64,000 nucleotides of DNA from Pseudomonas fluorescens (GTDB lineage: Bacteria > Pseudomonadota > Gammaproteobacteria > Pseudomonadales > Pseudomonadaceae): assembly GCF_902497895.1 (NCBI RefSeq), contig NZ_CABVHQ010000008.1, positions 1 through 64,000 on the forward strand, read 5' to 3'. Under the pieces are notes generated by a model. The model worked only from the letters and a program-made list of their open reading frames with translations. It was not told where the DNA came from and made no database searches. Of this stretch, positions 1-9,130 are shown one piece after another; position 1 is the stretch's first letter, and each line of letters starts with the position of its first letter. A program made the translations under genes and the position numbers.

Positions 1-202
1 TGCGTTCGGCTCGTGTAGCAGCTGTCGAGCCTGCGAGGCTGCGTTCGGCTGCGCAGCAGTCGTAAAACCAGGCACTGCGGTCTTCCAGACAAACCGTGTC
101 AGCAGGATTTACGACTGCTGCGCAGCCGAACGCAGGCTTCGCCAGCTGCTACGGTTCTGCGGTCGCGCGCTCCCTTGTCACAGAACCCGATCACTTATCT
201 GA
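1..202. repeat. First copy of a 202-bp direct repeat with internal REP-like inverted pair
   Basis: This stretch recurs at 290-491 with a constant offset of 289 bases and, by eye, one mismatch (A190 versus G479). Inside each copy a REP-like arm (GTAGCAGCTGTCGAGCCTGC) is followed about 100 bases later by its inverted partner ending in CAGCTGCTAC, so each copy can fold into a long hairpin like a BIME. The left edge is cut by the window boundary, so the repeat may be longer. Confidence 0.85.
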
Positions 203-289
203 TGCGGCGCGGGGCAGCCCCTGATGCCAGTCAGTAAGGCATTTCAGATTCAGCACTGTCCCCCGTAGCAGTTGCCGAGCCTGCGAGGC

Positions 290-491
290 TGCGTTCGGCT
301 CGTGTAGCAGCTGTCGAGCCTGCGAGGCTGCGTTCGGCTGCGCAGCAGTCGTAAAACCAGGCACTGCGGTCTTCCAGACAAACCGTGTCAGCAGGATTTA
401 CGACTGCTGCGCAGCCGAACGCAGGCTTCGCCAGCTGCTACGGTTCTGCGGTCGCGCGCTCCCTTGTCACAGAACCCGGTCACTTATCTGA
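290..491. repeat. Second copy of the 202-bp direct repeat
   Basis: Near-identical to 1-202. A further single REP-like arm lies just before it (about 264-300), so arms sit head to tail here. The right end of the repeat (about 467-491) runs into the 3' end of a radical-SAM gene relic on the minus strand. The duplicated unit therefore carried a little coding sequence with it. Confidence 0.85.
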
Positions 492-641
492 ACGTCGTCG
501 GGCATGCTGAAGCGTTCGCGGGGTGGGTACAGCTGCTCTTTTTCCAGAGCAATAACAGCAATCGAGGTTACAGATCGGCCCGATCGGCTTGGCCATCAGG
601 TGCAGCCCCTGGGACGGGGCTTGGGGAGGTAAGAATGGCCG
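467..641 (-). pseudogene. Relic of an anaerobic sulfatase-maturase-like radical SAM gene (N-terminal part)
   Basis: Minus-strand translation from about 641 reads through MAKPIGPICNLDCCYC, the hallmark start of the anSME/AslB type of radical SAM protein with the CxxxCxxC iron-sulfur motif. Directly after the cysteines the homology continues in another frame (LEKEQLYPPRERFSMPDD), so one frameshift has occurred. It then stops at 467, where the REP duplication begins. The catalytic TIM barrel and the SPASM domain are absent. Family members are normally about 400 residues; only about 55 are left. No sulfatase gene is next to it. Certain as a relic by motif, uncertain as to exact subfamily. Confidence 0.7.
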
Positions 642-682
642 GTTCTCGCGTACTGTGCAGACCGTTGCGCAGGACGCGGGCC

Positions 683-1516
683 TTAACCCTGCTCGGCGTA
701 AAGCCACTTTCGGTTGCGGTACAGATAGGCAATCAGGCGGAAATAGGTTTCCGGCATCCAGCGTTTGAGTCGCCACGCCCATTTGGCGTCAGGCTGGGTC
801 ATGACGTAGAGGCGGCCCTTTTCGAGCGCGTGAATTACATCATCGACTATGTGCTCGGAGGTGAATCGGGACTTTTTCAACTGGGCCAGCAGGCGCTTCT
901 CCATGGCGCGCTCGCTCTGGAGCGAGTCGCCCAGCGAGGTCGCGAACACGGTCGGGCAAATCACCGTAACGCCGATATCAAAGCCGCTGAGTTCGGACTT
1001 GAGGGTCTCCGACAGGGACACGACGCCTGCCTTGGCCACGTTGTAGGGAGACATTTCAGGCCCGGACAAGGTACCGGCGCTCGAGGCGGTATTGATGATG
1101 CAACCGCCGCCCTGAGCCTTGAGCAAAGGCACGAATGCCCGGCAGCCATAAATCACACTCCACAGGTCGACGTTGATGACTTTTTCCCATTCTTCCAGGG
1201 GAAGGTCATCGATTGCGCCTGCTGACGCAATGCCGGCGTTGTTGAACACCAGGTCGACTCCGCCCCACAGTTGTTTGACGGTGTTGGCGGCCTCCTGCAA
1301 GGCCTCTTGCCGGGTGACATCCAACACCATGCTGAAGATCTCGGCGCCGTATTTGCGCAACTGCGCCTCGGCCTGGTCCAGTCTTGTCGCGTTGATGTCG
1401 GCGATCAGCAGTTTCCAGCCCCTGCTTGCGAGATGCATGCAGATGGCCAGGCCGAAACCGCTGGCGGCACCCGTCACAAAGGCACGTTTTGCCGGGTATT
1501 TCTGTTCGAGTTTCAT
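683..1516 (-). CDS. SDR-family oxidoreductase
   Basis: A classical short-chain dehydrogenase of about 277 residues. It shows the Rossmann glycine motif TGAASGFG near the N-terminus, NNAG in the middle and the catalytic S...YNVAK set (SASSAG-like strand, then YxxxK). Such enzymes oxidise or reduce hydroxyl/keto groups with NAD(P). The C-terminal tail is rich in Trp/Arg, as in SDRs annotated near acyl-CoA genes. I chose the ATG at 1516, preceded by GCGAG, over an upstream TTG at 1528. It lies 57 bases downstream of the acyl-CoA synthetase on the same strand and is probably the last gene of that operon. The substrate, perhaps a hydroxyacyl intermediate, is inferred from context only. Confidence 0.88.
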   Translation of the reverse strand: MKLEQKYPAKRAFVTGAASGFGLAICMHLASRGWKLLIADINATRLDQAEAQLRKYGAEIFSMVLDVTRQEALQEAANTVKQLWGGVDLVFNNAGIASAGAIDDLPLEEWEKVINVDLWSVIYGCRAFVPLLKAQGGGCIINTASSAGTLSGPEMSPYNVAKAGVVSLSETLKSELSGFDIGVTVICPTVFATSLGDSLQSERAMEKRLLAQLKKSRFTSEHIVDDVIHALEKGRLYVMTQPDAKWAWRLKRWMPETYFRLIAYLYRNRKWLYAEQG

Positions 1517-1573
1517 GATTGCTCGCAATGCCGTTGTCGTTATTGAAATGAGCGGTCGTTGACGGGCGGGTAC

Positions 1574-3142
1574 TCAGTGCACAGCCCTGGTCTTGCCCTG
1601 CCAATACGCTTTACGCAGTTCGGTTTTCAGTACCTTTCCCGCCGGGCTGCGCGGCAACTGCTCGGTGAAATCGACACTCTTCGGTGTCTTGACGCTCCCC
1701 AGCCTTTCCTTGACCAGCGCAATCAGGTCGTCTCCCGTGCAGCGCTTGCCAGGCTTGAGCTGGACAATCGCCTTCAGCGCTTCGCCCCATTTGTCGTCAG
1801 GAATACCGATCACAGAGCAATCCTGAACGGCGTCATGGGTTGTCAGTACCTGTTCGATCTCGTTCGGATAAACGTTGAACCCGCCGGTGATAATCATGTC
1901 CTTCTTGCGGTCGACAATCGTGATATAGCCGTCCTCGGCCATGACCCCGACGTCACCCGTGTGGTGCCAGCCCTGCTGACGGACTTCGGCAGTCGCCTGG
2001 GGATTCTTGTAATAGCCCGGCGTTACCAGATCGCCGCGAATGCAGACTTCCCCCGCCTCACCGCGCGCCACTTCCTCGCCTTCGTCATTCAGGATGGCCA
2101 CGGTGTTGAATACACAAGGTCGGCCAATGGATTGCAGGCGTGCTTCATTGATAGTGCCGTGCGCGTCGATGTAGTCCCAAGGTGCCTTGGCGGTAATCGC
2201 GGCCGGTGCTTCGGACTGACCAAACGCCTCGGACATGACCGGGCCGAACACCTGCACGGCTTCCTTCAGCTTCTCCAGTGACGTCGGCGCAGCGCCGACC
2301 AGGAAATGCTTCAGCGAGCGGTAGTCCCGCTGGCGGATGTCAGGCAACGCCAGCAGCATGTACAGCACAGTCGGCGGCAGAAAAAGATGGGTGACCTTGT
2401 ATTTCTCTATCGCATCGGCAACCGCTTCAGGGACTGCGCCGGCCATGATCGCGTTGGTCCCGCCGCGCGCGAAGTGCAGGCAACCGGTGAGTCCGGCGGT
2501 GTGCGTCATCGGCGCCACCACCAGATGGCAAGTGCTGTCGTGATAGGAAAAGTGCGCGTAGAAGTTGCTGAAGAAGGTATGGATGTTGCGATGGGTGATC
2601 ATCACCCCCTTCGACTTTCCGGTCGTACCACCCGTGGGGTACAAGGCAAAGGTATCGTCCAGGCTGCCCGTTCCCATAGCGGGGGTATAGTTCGCCGGTG
2701 CCGCTTTCGACCACGTCTCCAGGGAAGTCCCCACGCCGCAATCGCCGTCAATGCAAACGAGTTCCCGAAGGGCGGGGCACCGCGCCTTCAGTTCAGCCGC
2801 CTCATTGGCGTAGGTGCTATGGAACAGCAGCAGCTCGCCCTCGAAGTCATTGAACAGGTCCGCATTGGCCGCCACCGTATTGCGCGGATTGACCGGCAGC
2901 CAGACACAACGCGCGCGAAACAGGCCCAACAGCGCCAGGAAGGCGACAGTGCAATTGGGCGCCAGAATGCCGACATGACCACCGCCGCTGAATCCGTTGT
3001 GGGCGATCGCCCCGGCAATGGCCTGCGTCACCGGTGCCGCCTGGGCATAGGTCAGTGCGCTGGCATCGTTGCCGACGTCGACGAAGGCCAGATTGTCCGG
3101 GTAAAAACGTACCGCGTTATCGAAGTGGTCGATGATCCGCAT
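1574..3142 (-). CDS. AMP-forming acyl-CoA synthetase (first of two)
   Basis: An ANL-superfamily ligase of 522 residues that activates a carboxylic acid to its CoA thioester via an acyl-adenylate. The P-loop-like AMP motif YPTGGTTGKSKGV is near residue 175. The A8 hinge region (GDVGVMAEDGYITIVDRKKD) and ITGGFNVYPNEIEQVL follow, and the catalytic lysine is in PRSPAGKVLK near the C-terminus, so all key elements are intact. It is a paralogue of the ligase at 22597-24153 but clearly diverged. It is transcribed with the acyl-CoA dehydrogenase upstream and the SDR downstream, a typical beta-oxidation entry set. Chain length or substrate class cannot be read from the sequence. Confidence 0.92.
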   Translation of the reverse strand: MRIIDHFDNAVRFYPDNLAFVDVGNDASALTYAQAAPVTQAIAGAIAHNGFSGGGHVGILAPNCTVAFLALLGLFRARCVWLPVNPRNTVAANADLFNDFEGELLLFHSTYANEAAELKARCPALRELVCIDGDCGVGTSLETWSKAAPANYTPAMGTGSLDDTFALYPTGGTTGKSKGVMITHRNIHTFFSNFYAHFSYHDSTCHLVVAPMTHTAGLTGCLHFARGGTNAIMAGAVPEAVADAIEKYKVTHLFLPPTVLYMLLALPDIRQRDYRSLKHFLVGAAPTSLEKLKEAVQVFGPVMSEAFGQSEAPAAITAKAPWDYIDAHGTINEARLQSIGRPCVFNTVAILNDEGEEVARGEAGEVCIRGDLVTPGYYKNPQATAEVRQQGWHHTGDVGVMAEDGYITIVDRKKDMIITGGFNVYPNEIEQVLTTHDAVQDCSVIGIPDDKWGEALKAIVQLKPGKRCTGDDLIALVKERLGSVKTPKSVDFTEQLPRSPAGKVLKTELRKAYWQGKTRAVH

Positions 3143-3258
3143 GGCCTATGCACTCCATTAAACAGGTTTCCACAACGACTGGCTTTTTGAGGCACAGCGT
3201 TATCCTCGGGGCTGCACCTGGCAGCCCGGAAATGTGGTTGATTGGCTCGTTGGGGGAA

Positions 3259-4533
3259 TCAGTTGGCGCGCTGGTACGCGCGGCTCAGCCAGCGCATGGC
3301 CTTGAGCTTGAGCACGTTGGTTTCGCCATCCTCGATCATCGATGCCCGTGCGTCGCGCATGAGCTTCTCGATCGGGTACTCCTTGGTCAGGCCATTGCCA
3401 CCGAAGAGCTGCAGCGCTTCACTGGCCACCTGGAACGCGGTCTCGGTGACATAGGTCTTGCTGGTGATCGAGGCCAGCAGGTGAGGGCCCTTGTCGCTGT
3501 AGTTGTAGGCGAACACGCGATGCGCGATAGCCCGAGAGAGCTCGACCTTCTGCCACAGGTCGAAGGTCCGCAGCTGCACGCTCTGATGGTTGATGATCGG
3601 TGTGCCGCCTTGCTTGCGCTCATGCACGTAGGCCAGCGCATGCTCGTAGGCCGCGCGGGCCACTCCGGTGAAGGTTGCCGCCATTTCCATGTTGCCGAAG
3701 GTCAGGGCGCCGAAGAAGCTGGTGATGGCCGCTTCACCCTCGGCGAGGGCATATTTCCTGGGCACACGGACTTCGTTGAAGTAGATCTCACCCTGCGGCA
3801 GGGCACGCTGGCCCAGTTTTTCCAGCGGCTTGCCCTTCGAGACGCCAGGCAGGTCGAGCGGGATGAGGATGGCGATGTGATTCAGCCCGGCGCCATTTTC
3901 CTGGGCCAGGCCATTGCCGTAGTCGCAAGGGATGTAGGCCAGCGCAGTCTGGGCCAGCGGCGCATAGGAAATCCACGCCGAGGACTGGCCGTGAATGATC
4001 ACCTCATCGCCGATGACCCGCGCGTGAAGGTTGCCGCGCGATTGCCTGGCTCCGGGCTGGACCAGGTCTGCGTCCATGTCGACGATATCGCTGCCGCGGT
4101 CGGGCTGGGTCGCCAGCCAGCAGCCAGGGAGCGCGCCAAATCGCTCGATGAGTTCCGGATTCCCGCTATTGTGCGCCGCATACGCCGGGAATGAGGACGC
4201 CAGCGTGGCGATGGCCAGCCCCGAATCGCCCCAGCCCAGTTCTTCGAAGATGATCGGCATGATGCGGGATTTTTGCTGGCTATCCATCGCCGCCAGCGCG
4301 CCCAGATCGAGAAGCCCCGAATCGTGCACCTGGCGCATGTAGTCGAACAGGGGAGAGCCCGGCGCGACCACTTCCTCGGCAGTCATTTTGTCCAGCTTGG
4401 TGCCGATCGGGCGCATGACGTCCTTGGCGAAGTTGTGCGCCACTTCCTGAATGGCTCGTTCTTCTTCCGTCAAGTCGCTTTCCAGACCGCAAAGGCCCAG
4501 TACAGGCTCGACAATTCTCTCCAAATCAAACAT
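3259..4533 (-). CDS. Acyl-CoA dehydrogenase
   Basis: A 424-residue FAD-dependent acyl-CoA dehydrogenase, predicted to introduce the alpha-beta double bond. It has the N-terminal helical domain, a middle beta domain (the segment with ATQPDRGSDIVDMDADL) and a C-terminal helical bundle ending in LFGGNGLTKEYPIEKLMRDARA, the family signature for FAD/CoA binding and dimer contacts. The ATG at 4533 has AGAGGA seven bases upstream. It is the first gene of a minus-strand unit continuing into the acyl-CoA synthetase (116-base gap) and the SDR. The 246 bases upstream (4534-4779) contain no credible gene and probably hold its promoter. Confidence 0.92.
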   Translation of the reverse strand: MFDLERIVEPVLGLCGLESDLTEEERAIQEVAHNFAKDVMRPIGTKLDKMTAEEVVAPGSPLFDYMRQVHDSGLLDLGALAAMDSQQKSRIMPIIFEELGWGDSGLAIATLASSFPAYAAHNSGNPELIERFGALPGCWLATQPDRGSDIVDMDADLVQPGARQSRGNLHARVIGDEVIIHGQSSAWISYAPLAQTALAYIPCDYGNGLAQENGAGLNHIAILIPLDLPGVSKGKPLEKLGQRALPQGEIYFNEVRVPRKYALAEGEAAITSFFGALTFGNMEMAATFTGVARAAYEHALAYVHERKQGGTPIINHQSVQLRTFDLWQKVELSRAIAHRVFAYNYSDKGPHLLASITSKTYVTETAFQVASEALQLFGGNGLTKEYPIEKLMRDARASMIEDGETNVLKLKAMRWLSRAYQRAN

Positions 4534-4779
4534 CGACGATTCCTCTTGTTATTATCCCGTTGCGATACGGTGATGGATCCGGATTGATCGTCGCGAAACG
4601 ACTGTCCGGCCCGTGAAGTAATTGGGAGGCGTCCCGGAAAATGTCGGCCTTCAGGTTCGCCAGCGCATTGATTGAGAGTAATCCGTTACGAAAACTCCGA
4701 CTTATCGAATCGGGCACAGCGCTTGTCCCTGCGACCCTGATTTGAGGGAGCTCGATAGGCCAAGGTCAGGACGATGGGG

Positions 4780-6273
4780 TTACGGCTTCACTTCCTCGAT
4801 CTCGCCTGGCCGCCAGGTCTTGTTGAACCACGGTTCCAGCGGGCCGTAGAGGCGCAGCAGGGTGTTCCAGCCTTTGCCCGGCGTGGTTTGTACCCAGTTG
4901 CTTTCCTTGCCGGGCGGCGCTTTGGGGCCGAAGTACAGGTCCACCGAGGTATCGGGGTTCATGACGATGCCTTTGCGCTGGCTGCCGATGCTGGGGAACT
5001 GCTGGTCGGTCTGCAGCATCGAGCGCGTCTGGTTGTCGTAGAGCACGATCGACCAGAAGCTCTTCGCCGGAATATTGGGCGGCAGGTGCAGCCGGTAGGT
5101 TTTGGCTCCGTCGAGGGGCTGCCCGTTGGCGTCCACGAATGCCGTTGCGTATTGCGATCCAACGCCCACCATTTTGACTGTCATCGCCGGTGTGTTGCCG
5201 GTGGCGTAGAAGTAAAAATACGTGCGTGCGTCGAGCAGGCGGATGCCGTCATGCTCGAAACGATGGCTGGCGCCGATGAACGGCGTACCCCAGGCGCTGT
5301 CCGGATAGAAATAGGAATCCTTGATGCGCGTGCGAAAGGTGAGGGTGCGCGCCGTGGCGCTGCCGACGGCTGCAGCCTCGGTGAGGATCTTTTTCATCCT
5401 CGCGTCAGGTGCGAACGGCTTGCCTTTCTCTATGCCGATGGCGGCCAGCAGGCCGAGCGTTTCAGGGTCCATCGCCGCGTTCGGTTCTTCCTGCACCACT
5501 TCGTTGACCTCGTCGAAGTAGGTGATGTCCAAGGCGTGGGTGGTATTGAATGCCTTGCCGGAGACATTGACGAAGGTCGTTGCCGGCGGGTTGGCGGCCT
5601 GCGCCAGCGGATAGATACGCAGGTGCTGCTTGATGTTCTCGACGCCAGGTTTCGTGTCGCCATTGACCTGAAACCCCCGGGTGAGGAATACGTTGCCGAA
5701 GGTTGGCGAGCGGTACACGAAGTAGCCTTGCGGAACAGGGCCATCGTATCCCGGCGGCAGCAGCAGATACTTGCCGCCCTTGCCCTTGTCGGGTCCGGCG
5801 TTGCCGAGGTCGCCGACGTAACGGAACCAGAAGTCGTCGACGATGCTCAGTGTGTTGGGTGGGCTTTCGATGACAATCGGCCCGTCCTTCAGATCGATCC
5901 ACGCCCATCCGTAGATGTTCTCGCTGTTGCCTGTCAGGAACAGCGACCTGGCGTCCATCAGGTTTTCGAACAGCGCCACGGTCTGGTTGGCCGGTCCGAA
6001 CCCGGTGATGCCCTTGCGTATCGCTGAAAGCGAAGCCGCCGGCATGGCCGTGAGGAATGCCTGCACGCCGCGCTGGAAGTCGAGGTTGTCGTAGACCTTC
6101 TGGACCGTCGCATCGTCCGGAAAACCATCGGTGAACCTGAGGGTGCCGAGCCGCGTCTCGAGGACATCGGGTGTCACGATCGAAGGCGGGATATCCGTTT
6201 TGTAGGTTTGGGCGAATGCCGACGAAACCATGGAGGCACCGAGCAGCATCAGGATCGCAAGTCTGTTGTTCAT
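4780..6273 (-). CDS. Secreted DUF1254/DUF1214 protein (second of tandem pair)
   Basis: A 497-residue protein with a Sec signal peptide (hydrophobic LAILMLLGASMVSSAFA, likely cut before QT). DUF1254 follows in the first half and DUF1214 in the C-terminal part (region with WSIVLYDNQTRSMLQTDQQF). These proteins are periplasmic in proteobacteria and of unproven biochemical role. It starts 11 bases after the stop of its paralogue at 6285-7841 and is highly similar to it along the whole length, so the pair arose by tandem duplication. Its position next to acyl-CoA genes suggests a role in handling a hydrophobic substrate outside the cytoplasm, which is inference. Confidence 0.88.
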   Translation of the reverse strand: MNNRLAILMLLGASMVSSAFAQTYKTDIPPSIVTPDVLETRLGTLRFTDGFPDDATVQKVYDNLDFQRGVQAFLTAMPAASLSAIRKGITGFGPANQTVALFENLMDARSLFLTGNSENIYGWAWIDLKDGPIVIESPPNTLSIVDDFWFRYVGDLGNAGPDKGKGGKYLLLPPGYDGPVPQGYFVYRSPTFGNVFLTRGFQVNGDTKPGVENIKQHLRIYPLAQAANPPATTFVNVSGKAFNTTHALDITYFDEVNEVVQEEPNAAMDPETLGLLAAIGIEKGKPFAPDARMKKILTEAAAVGSATARTLTFRTRIKDSYFYPDSAWGTPFIGASHRFEHDGIRLLDARTYFYFYATGNTPAMTVKMVGVGSQYATAFVDANGQPLDGAKTYRLHLPPNIPAKSFWSIVLYDNQTRSMLQTDQQFPSIGSQRKGIVMNPDTSVDLYFGPKAPPGKESNWVQTTPGKGWNTLLRLYGPLEPWFNKTWRPGEIEEVKP

Positions 6274-6284
6274 TAATATGTTCC

Positions 6285-7841
6285 TTACATTGTCCGCGCC
6301 AGGGGGTCACTGACCTCTTCGATTTCACCCGGTTTCCAGGTCTTGTCGAACCAGGCATCGAGCGGACCGTAGAGGCGAAAGAGGGTGTTCCAGCCTTTGC
6401 CGGGAAGGGTCTGCACCCAATTGCTTTCTTTGCCGGGCGGTGACTTGGGGCCGAAATACAGGTCGACCGAGGTATCGGGGTTGATCACGATGCCCTGCTT
6501 CTGGCTGCCGGTACTCGGGAACTGCTGGTCGGTCTGCAGCATCGAGCGCGTCTGATTGTCATACAGCACGACTGACCAGAAATTTTTCGCCGGGATGTTT
6601 GGCGGAAGATGCAGCCGGTAGGTCTTGCCCCCGTCGAGTGGCTGGCCTTTGGCGTCGACAAATGCCGCCGCGTATTGCGAGCCGACGCCGACCATCTTCT
6701 TCACCAGAGCGGGTGTATTGACAGTGGCATAGAAGAAGTAGAACAAACGGGCGTCGAACTGGCGGACGTCGTCTTGCAGGAATCGATAGTCACCGCCGGC
6801 GAACAGCTTGCGCCACGCACTGTTGGGGTAGTGATAGGTATCCTGCGAACGGGGCTTGGAGGCAATTGCACGGGCCGTAGCACTGCCGACCGACGCCGCT
6901 TCGGTGAGAATTTTCTTCATCCGCGCGTCGGGCGCGAATGGCTTGCCTTTTTCGATGCCGATGGCGGCGAGCAATCCGAGTGTCTCAGGATCGAGCGCCG
7001 CGTTCGGCTCCTCCTGCACCACCTGGTTGACCTCTTCGAAGAACGAGAAGTCCATCGAATGGATGGTGTTGATCGTTTTGCCGGAGATGTTGACGAAGGT
7101 CGTCGCCGGTGGATTGGCGGCCTGCGCCAGCGGATAGATGCGCAACTGCTTCTTGAAACTCTCGACCGCAGGTTTCGGGTCACCGTTCACCACAAAACCA
7201 CGGCTGGCGAACCAGTTGTTGAAGGTGCGAGATTTGAATACGTGGTAACCCTGCGGCACTTCCCCCTCATAGTCTGGAGGAAGCAACAGGTACTTGCCGC
7301 CCTGGCCCTTGTCGGGCCCGGCGTTACCGAGGTCCGTAACGTAGCGGTACCAGAAATCATCGACGAAGCCGAGTGTATTGGGTGGGCTTTCGATCACGAC
7401 CGGCCCGTTCTTCAGATCGATCCATCCCGACACGTAGACACTCTCGCTGTTGCCCGTCAGGAACAGCGATCTGGAGTCCATCAGCGTCTCGGTGATGAAC
7501 AGCGTTCCGTTGTCTGGACCGAGCGACCTGATGCCTCTGCGCATTGCCACCTGCGATGCAGCGGGAATCGTCGAGATGAACGCCTGCACGCCGCGTTGGA
7601 AGTCGAGGTTGTCGTAGACCTTCTGCACGGTCGCCTCGTCCGGGAAACCATCGGTGAAACGCAGGGTGCCGAGCCGTGTCTCGAGGGTGTCGGGAGTCAC
7701 GATCGCCGGCGGGATGTCGGTCTTGTAACTCTGGGCAACTGCCGTCGAAGCCACGAGTAAACCGAGCAGTATGAAGAGGGAAGATTCAAGTCTGCGTGAG
7801 ATTCCTGTTCTTCCTGCACGGCTCATTTGGGGCAATGTCAT
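6285..7841 (-). CDS. Secreted DUF1254/DUF1214 protein (first of tandem pair)
   Basis: A 518-residue paralogue of the protein at 4780-6273. The N-terminus has an arginine pair (SRRLESSLF) ahead of a hydrophobic stretch ending AVAQS, compatible with Sec export and not a strict Tat motif. The ATG at 7841 follows GGAGAACAAGA, a good ribosome site. It carries the same DUF1254 then DUF1214 order, with conserved stretches such as RFTDGFPD and FVDDFWYRYV. It is divergent in about a fifth of positions by eye. The AraC regulator upstream is on the same strand and separated by 114 bases, so it may control this pair. Confidence 0.88.
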   Translation of the reverse strand: MTLPQMSRAGRTGISRRLESSLFILLGLLVASTAVAQSYKTDIPPAIVTPDTLETRLGTLRFTDGFPDEATVQKVYDNLDFQRGVQAFISTIPAASQVAMRRGIRSLGPDNGTLFITETLMDSRSLFLTGNSESVYVSGWIDLKNGPVVIESPPNTLGFVDDFWYRYVTDLGNAGPDKGQGGKYLLLPPDYEGEVPQGYHVFKSRTFNNWFASRGFVVNGDPKPAVESFKKQLRIYPLAQAANPPATTFVNISGKTINTIHSMDFSFFEEVNQVVQEEPNAALDPETLGLLAAIGIEKGKPFAPDARMKKILTEAASVGSATARAIASKPRSQDTYHYPNSAWRKLFAGGDYRFLQDDVRQFDARLFYFFYATVNTPALVKKMVGVGSQYAAAFVDAKGQPLDGGKTYRLHLPPNIPAKNFWSVVLYDNQTRSMLQTDQQFPSTGSQKQGIVINPDTSVDLYFGPKSPPGKESNWVQTLPGKGWNTLFRLYGPLDAWFDKTWKPGEIEEVSDPLARTM

Positions 7842-7955
7842 TCTTGTTCTCCGTTGATGCGGGCGAAGTCATCCAGCCGATGTTGGCTGGCCTATTCTGA
7901 GAACTGCGCCGGGTCAATGGTTTGTTAATGCACGACAAACATTTGTGATTGGCTG

Positions 7956-8972
7956 TCACCTTGCCAGAGGCGCGGCCGAATGGACTCGGCGCCAGGCACT
8001 GGGCGACATCCCATACCAACGCTTGAACGCGTGGGACAACGAACTTTGTTCGGCATAACCGAGCAATAAGGCCACCTGAGAGACTCGCAGCATCGGATCA
8101 CTGAGATACAAGGCAGCACGCTCGCGGCGGATATCGTCCACCTGTTTCTCGAATGCCAGCCCCTGGTCATCCAGGCGACGCTGCAGGGTACGTACGCTGA
8201 CGAAGTAATGGCTGGCGATGGTGTCGAGCGTGCAACGGCCGGTCGGCAGCAGTTTGCGAATCAGCGCGTCCATCTGATGGTCGAGGTCGAGTCCGGACGC
8301 GTCTGCAATCCGCTCCAGATAGTCGGTGACGAGCGCCTTCATCTCTGGATCGTTTCCGTCCATCGGGCGCAGGGCATCACTGGCAGAAAATTCGATGCCA
8401 AAAGCAGCTTGCGAAAATTTCACCGGGCAGCCGAAAGTGCGGGAATAGAAGTCCTTCGACTGCAAGGGGGCATGGGTAAAAAAAATCGCCCGCGGCCGAG
8501 CATTGGCACCGGCCAGTACCTGAAAAATCTTCACGCCCGCCGTGAGGCACCATTGCTCGAATTGCCCCACGATGCCAATTCTGGGCACTTTGATCTGATA
8601 GGTCAGGCGCAGCCCGCTGGCGATGTTCCTGGATTGCAGTTCCACGGCCGGATTCAGCAGGCTGATGAAACGCGCAGCCGCCCCGATCGCCTCGCCCACG
8701 GTTGCGCAGTGGGTCAATGCCAGCATCACCGGGCCGAGCGGAGCGCGGCCTTGCATCGTACCGAGGCGAATGCCGAAGTCGGGGCATTCCAGGTCGTCGG
8801 CGCATGCCTCCATCAAGCGGATCAGCGCGGAGCCAGGGATCGCCGCGTCGCTTTGATCAAGACCGCGCAGCGGCAGTTGGAAGCGTTTCTCGTAACCCGC
8901 CACATCGCCACCCAGTTCCTCTATCAGGTTCGCGAAGCCCTGGAGCACCCAGCCGCGCATATACGGCGTCAT
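7956..8972 (-). CDS. AraC-family transcriptional regulator with arabinose-binding-like N-terminus
   Basis: A 338-residue regulator of the OruR/GliR type. Residues 1-200 form an effector domain (PF12625-like, with the FFTHAPLQSKDFYSRTFGCP segment). The C-terminal about 100 residues carry two helix-turn-helix motifs, including ASHYFVSVRTLQRRLDDQG and VALLLGYAEQSSLSHAFKRW. The ATG at 8972 has AAGGAG seven bases upstream and is preferred to an upstream start at 9014. It is divergent from the next AraC gene, so the short 8973-9130 gap is a shared control region. It likely governs the adjacent DUF1254 and acyl-CoA genes; the inducer is unknown. Confidence 0.9.
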   Translation of the reverse strand: MTPYMRGWVLQGFANLIEELGGDVAGYEKRFQLPLRGLDQSDAAIPGSALIRLMEACADDLECPDFGIRLGTMQGRAPLGPVMLALTHCATVGEAIGAAARFISLLNPAVELQSRNIASGLRLTYQIKVPRIGIVGQFEQWCLTAGVKIFQVLAGANARPRAIFFTHAPLQSKDFYSRTFGCPVKFSQAAFGIEFSASDALRPMDGNDPEMKALVTDYLERIADASGLDLDHQMDALIRKLLPTGRCTLDTIASHYFVSVRTLQRRLDDQGLAFEKQVDDIRRERAALYLSDPMLRVSQVALLLGYAEQSSLSHAFKRWYGMSPSAWRRVHSAAPLAR

Positions 8973-9130
8973 ACACTGCTCCTTGATCACGTGGCTGCCA
9001 GAAATGGCATTCAATCACAAATACTTGGCGTGTAATAACAAAATTGCCGCCTGAGTCGGTGCCTAAAATGGTCGCTGTCAGTCGAGGCGCCAGCGCTCGT
9101 TGCCGAGTGGGACCATCAGAGGTTTTTACA

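Noticed and set aside
464..1225. A 253-residue plus-strand open frame at the window start
   Set aside because: It runs antisense to the SDR and radical-SAM relic and shows no domain; a shadow frame.
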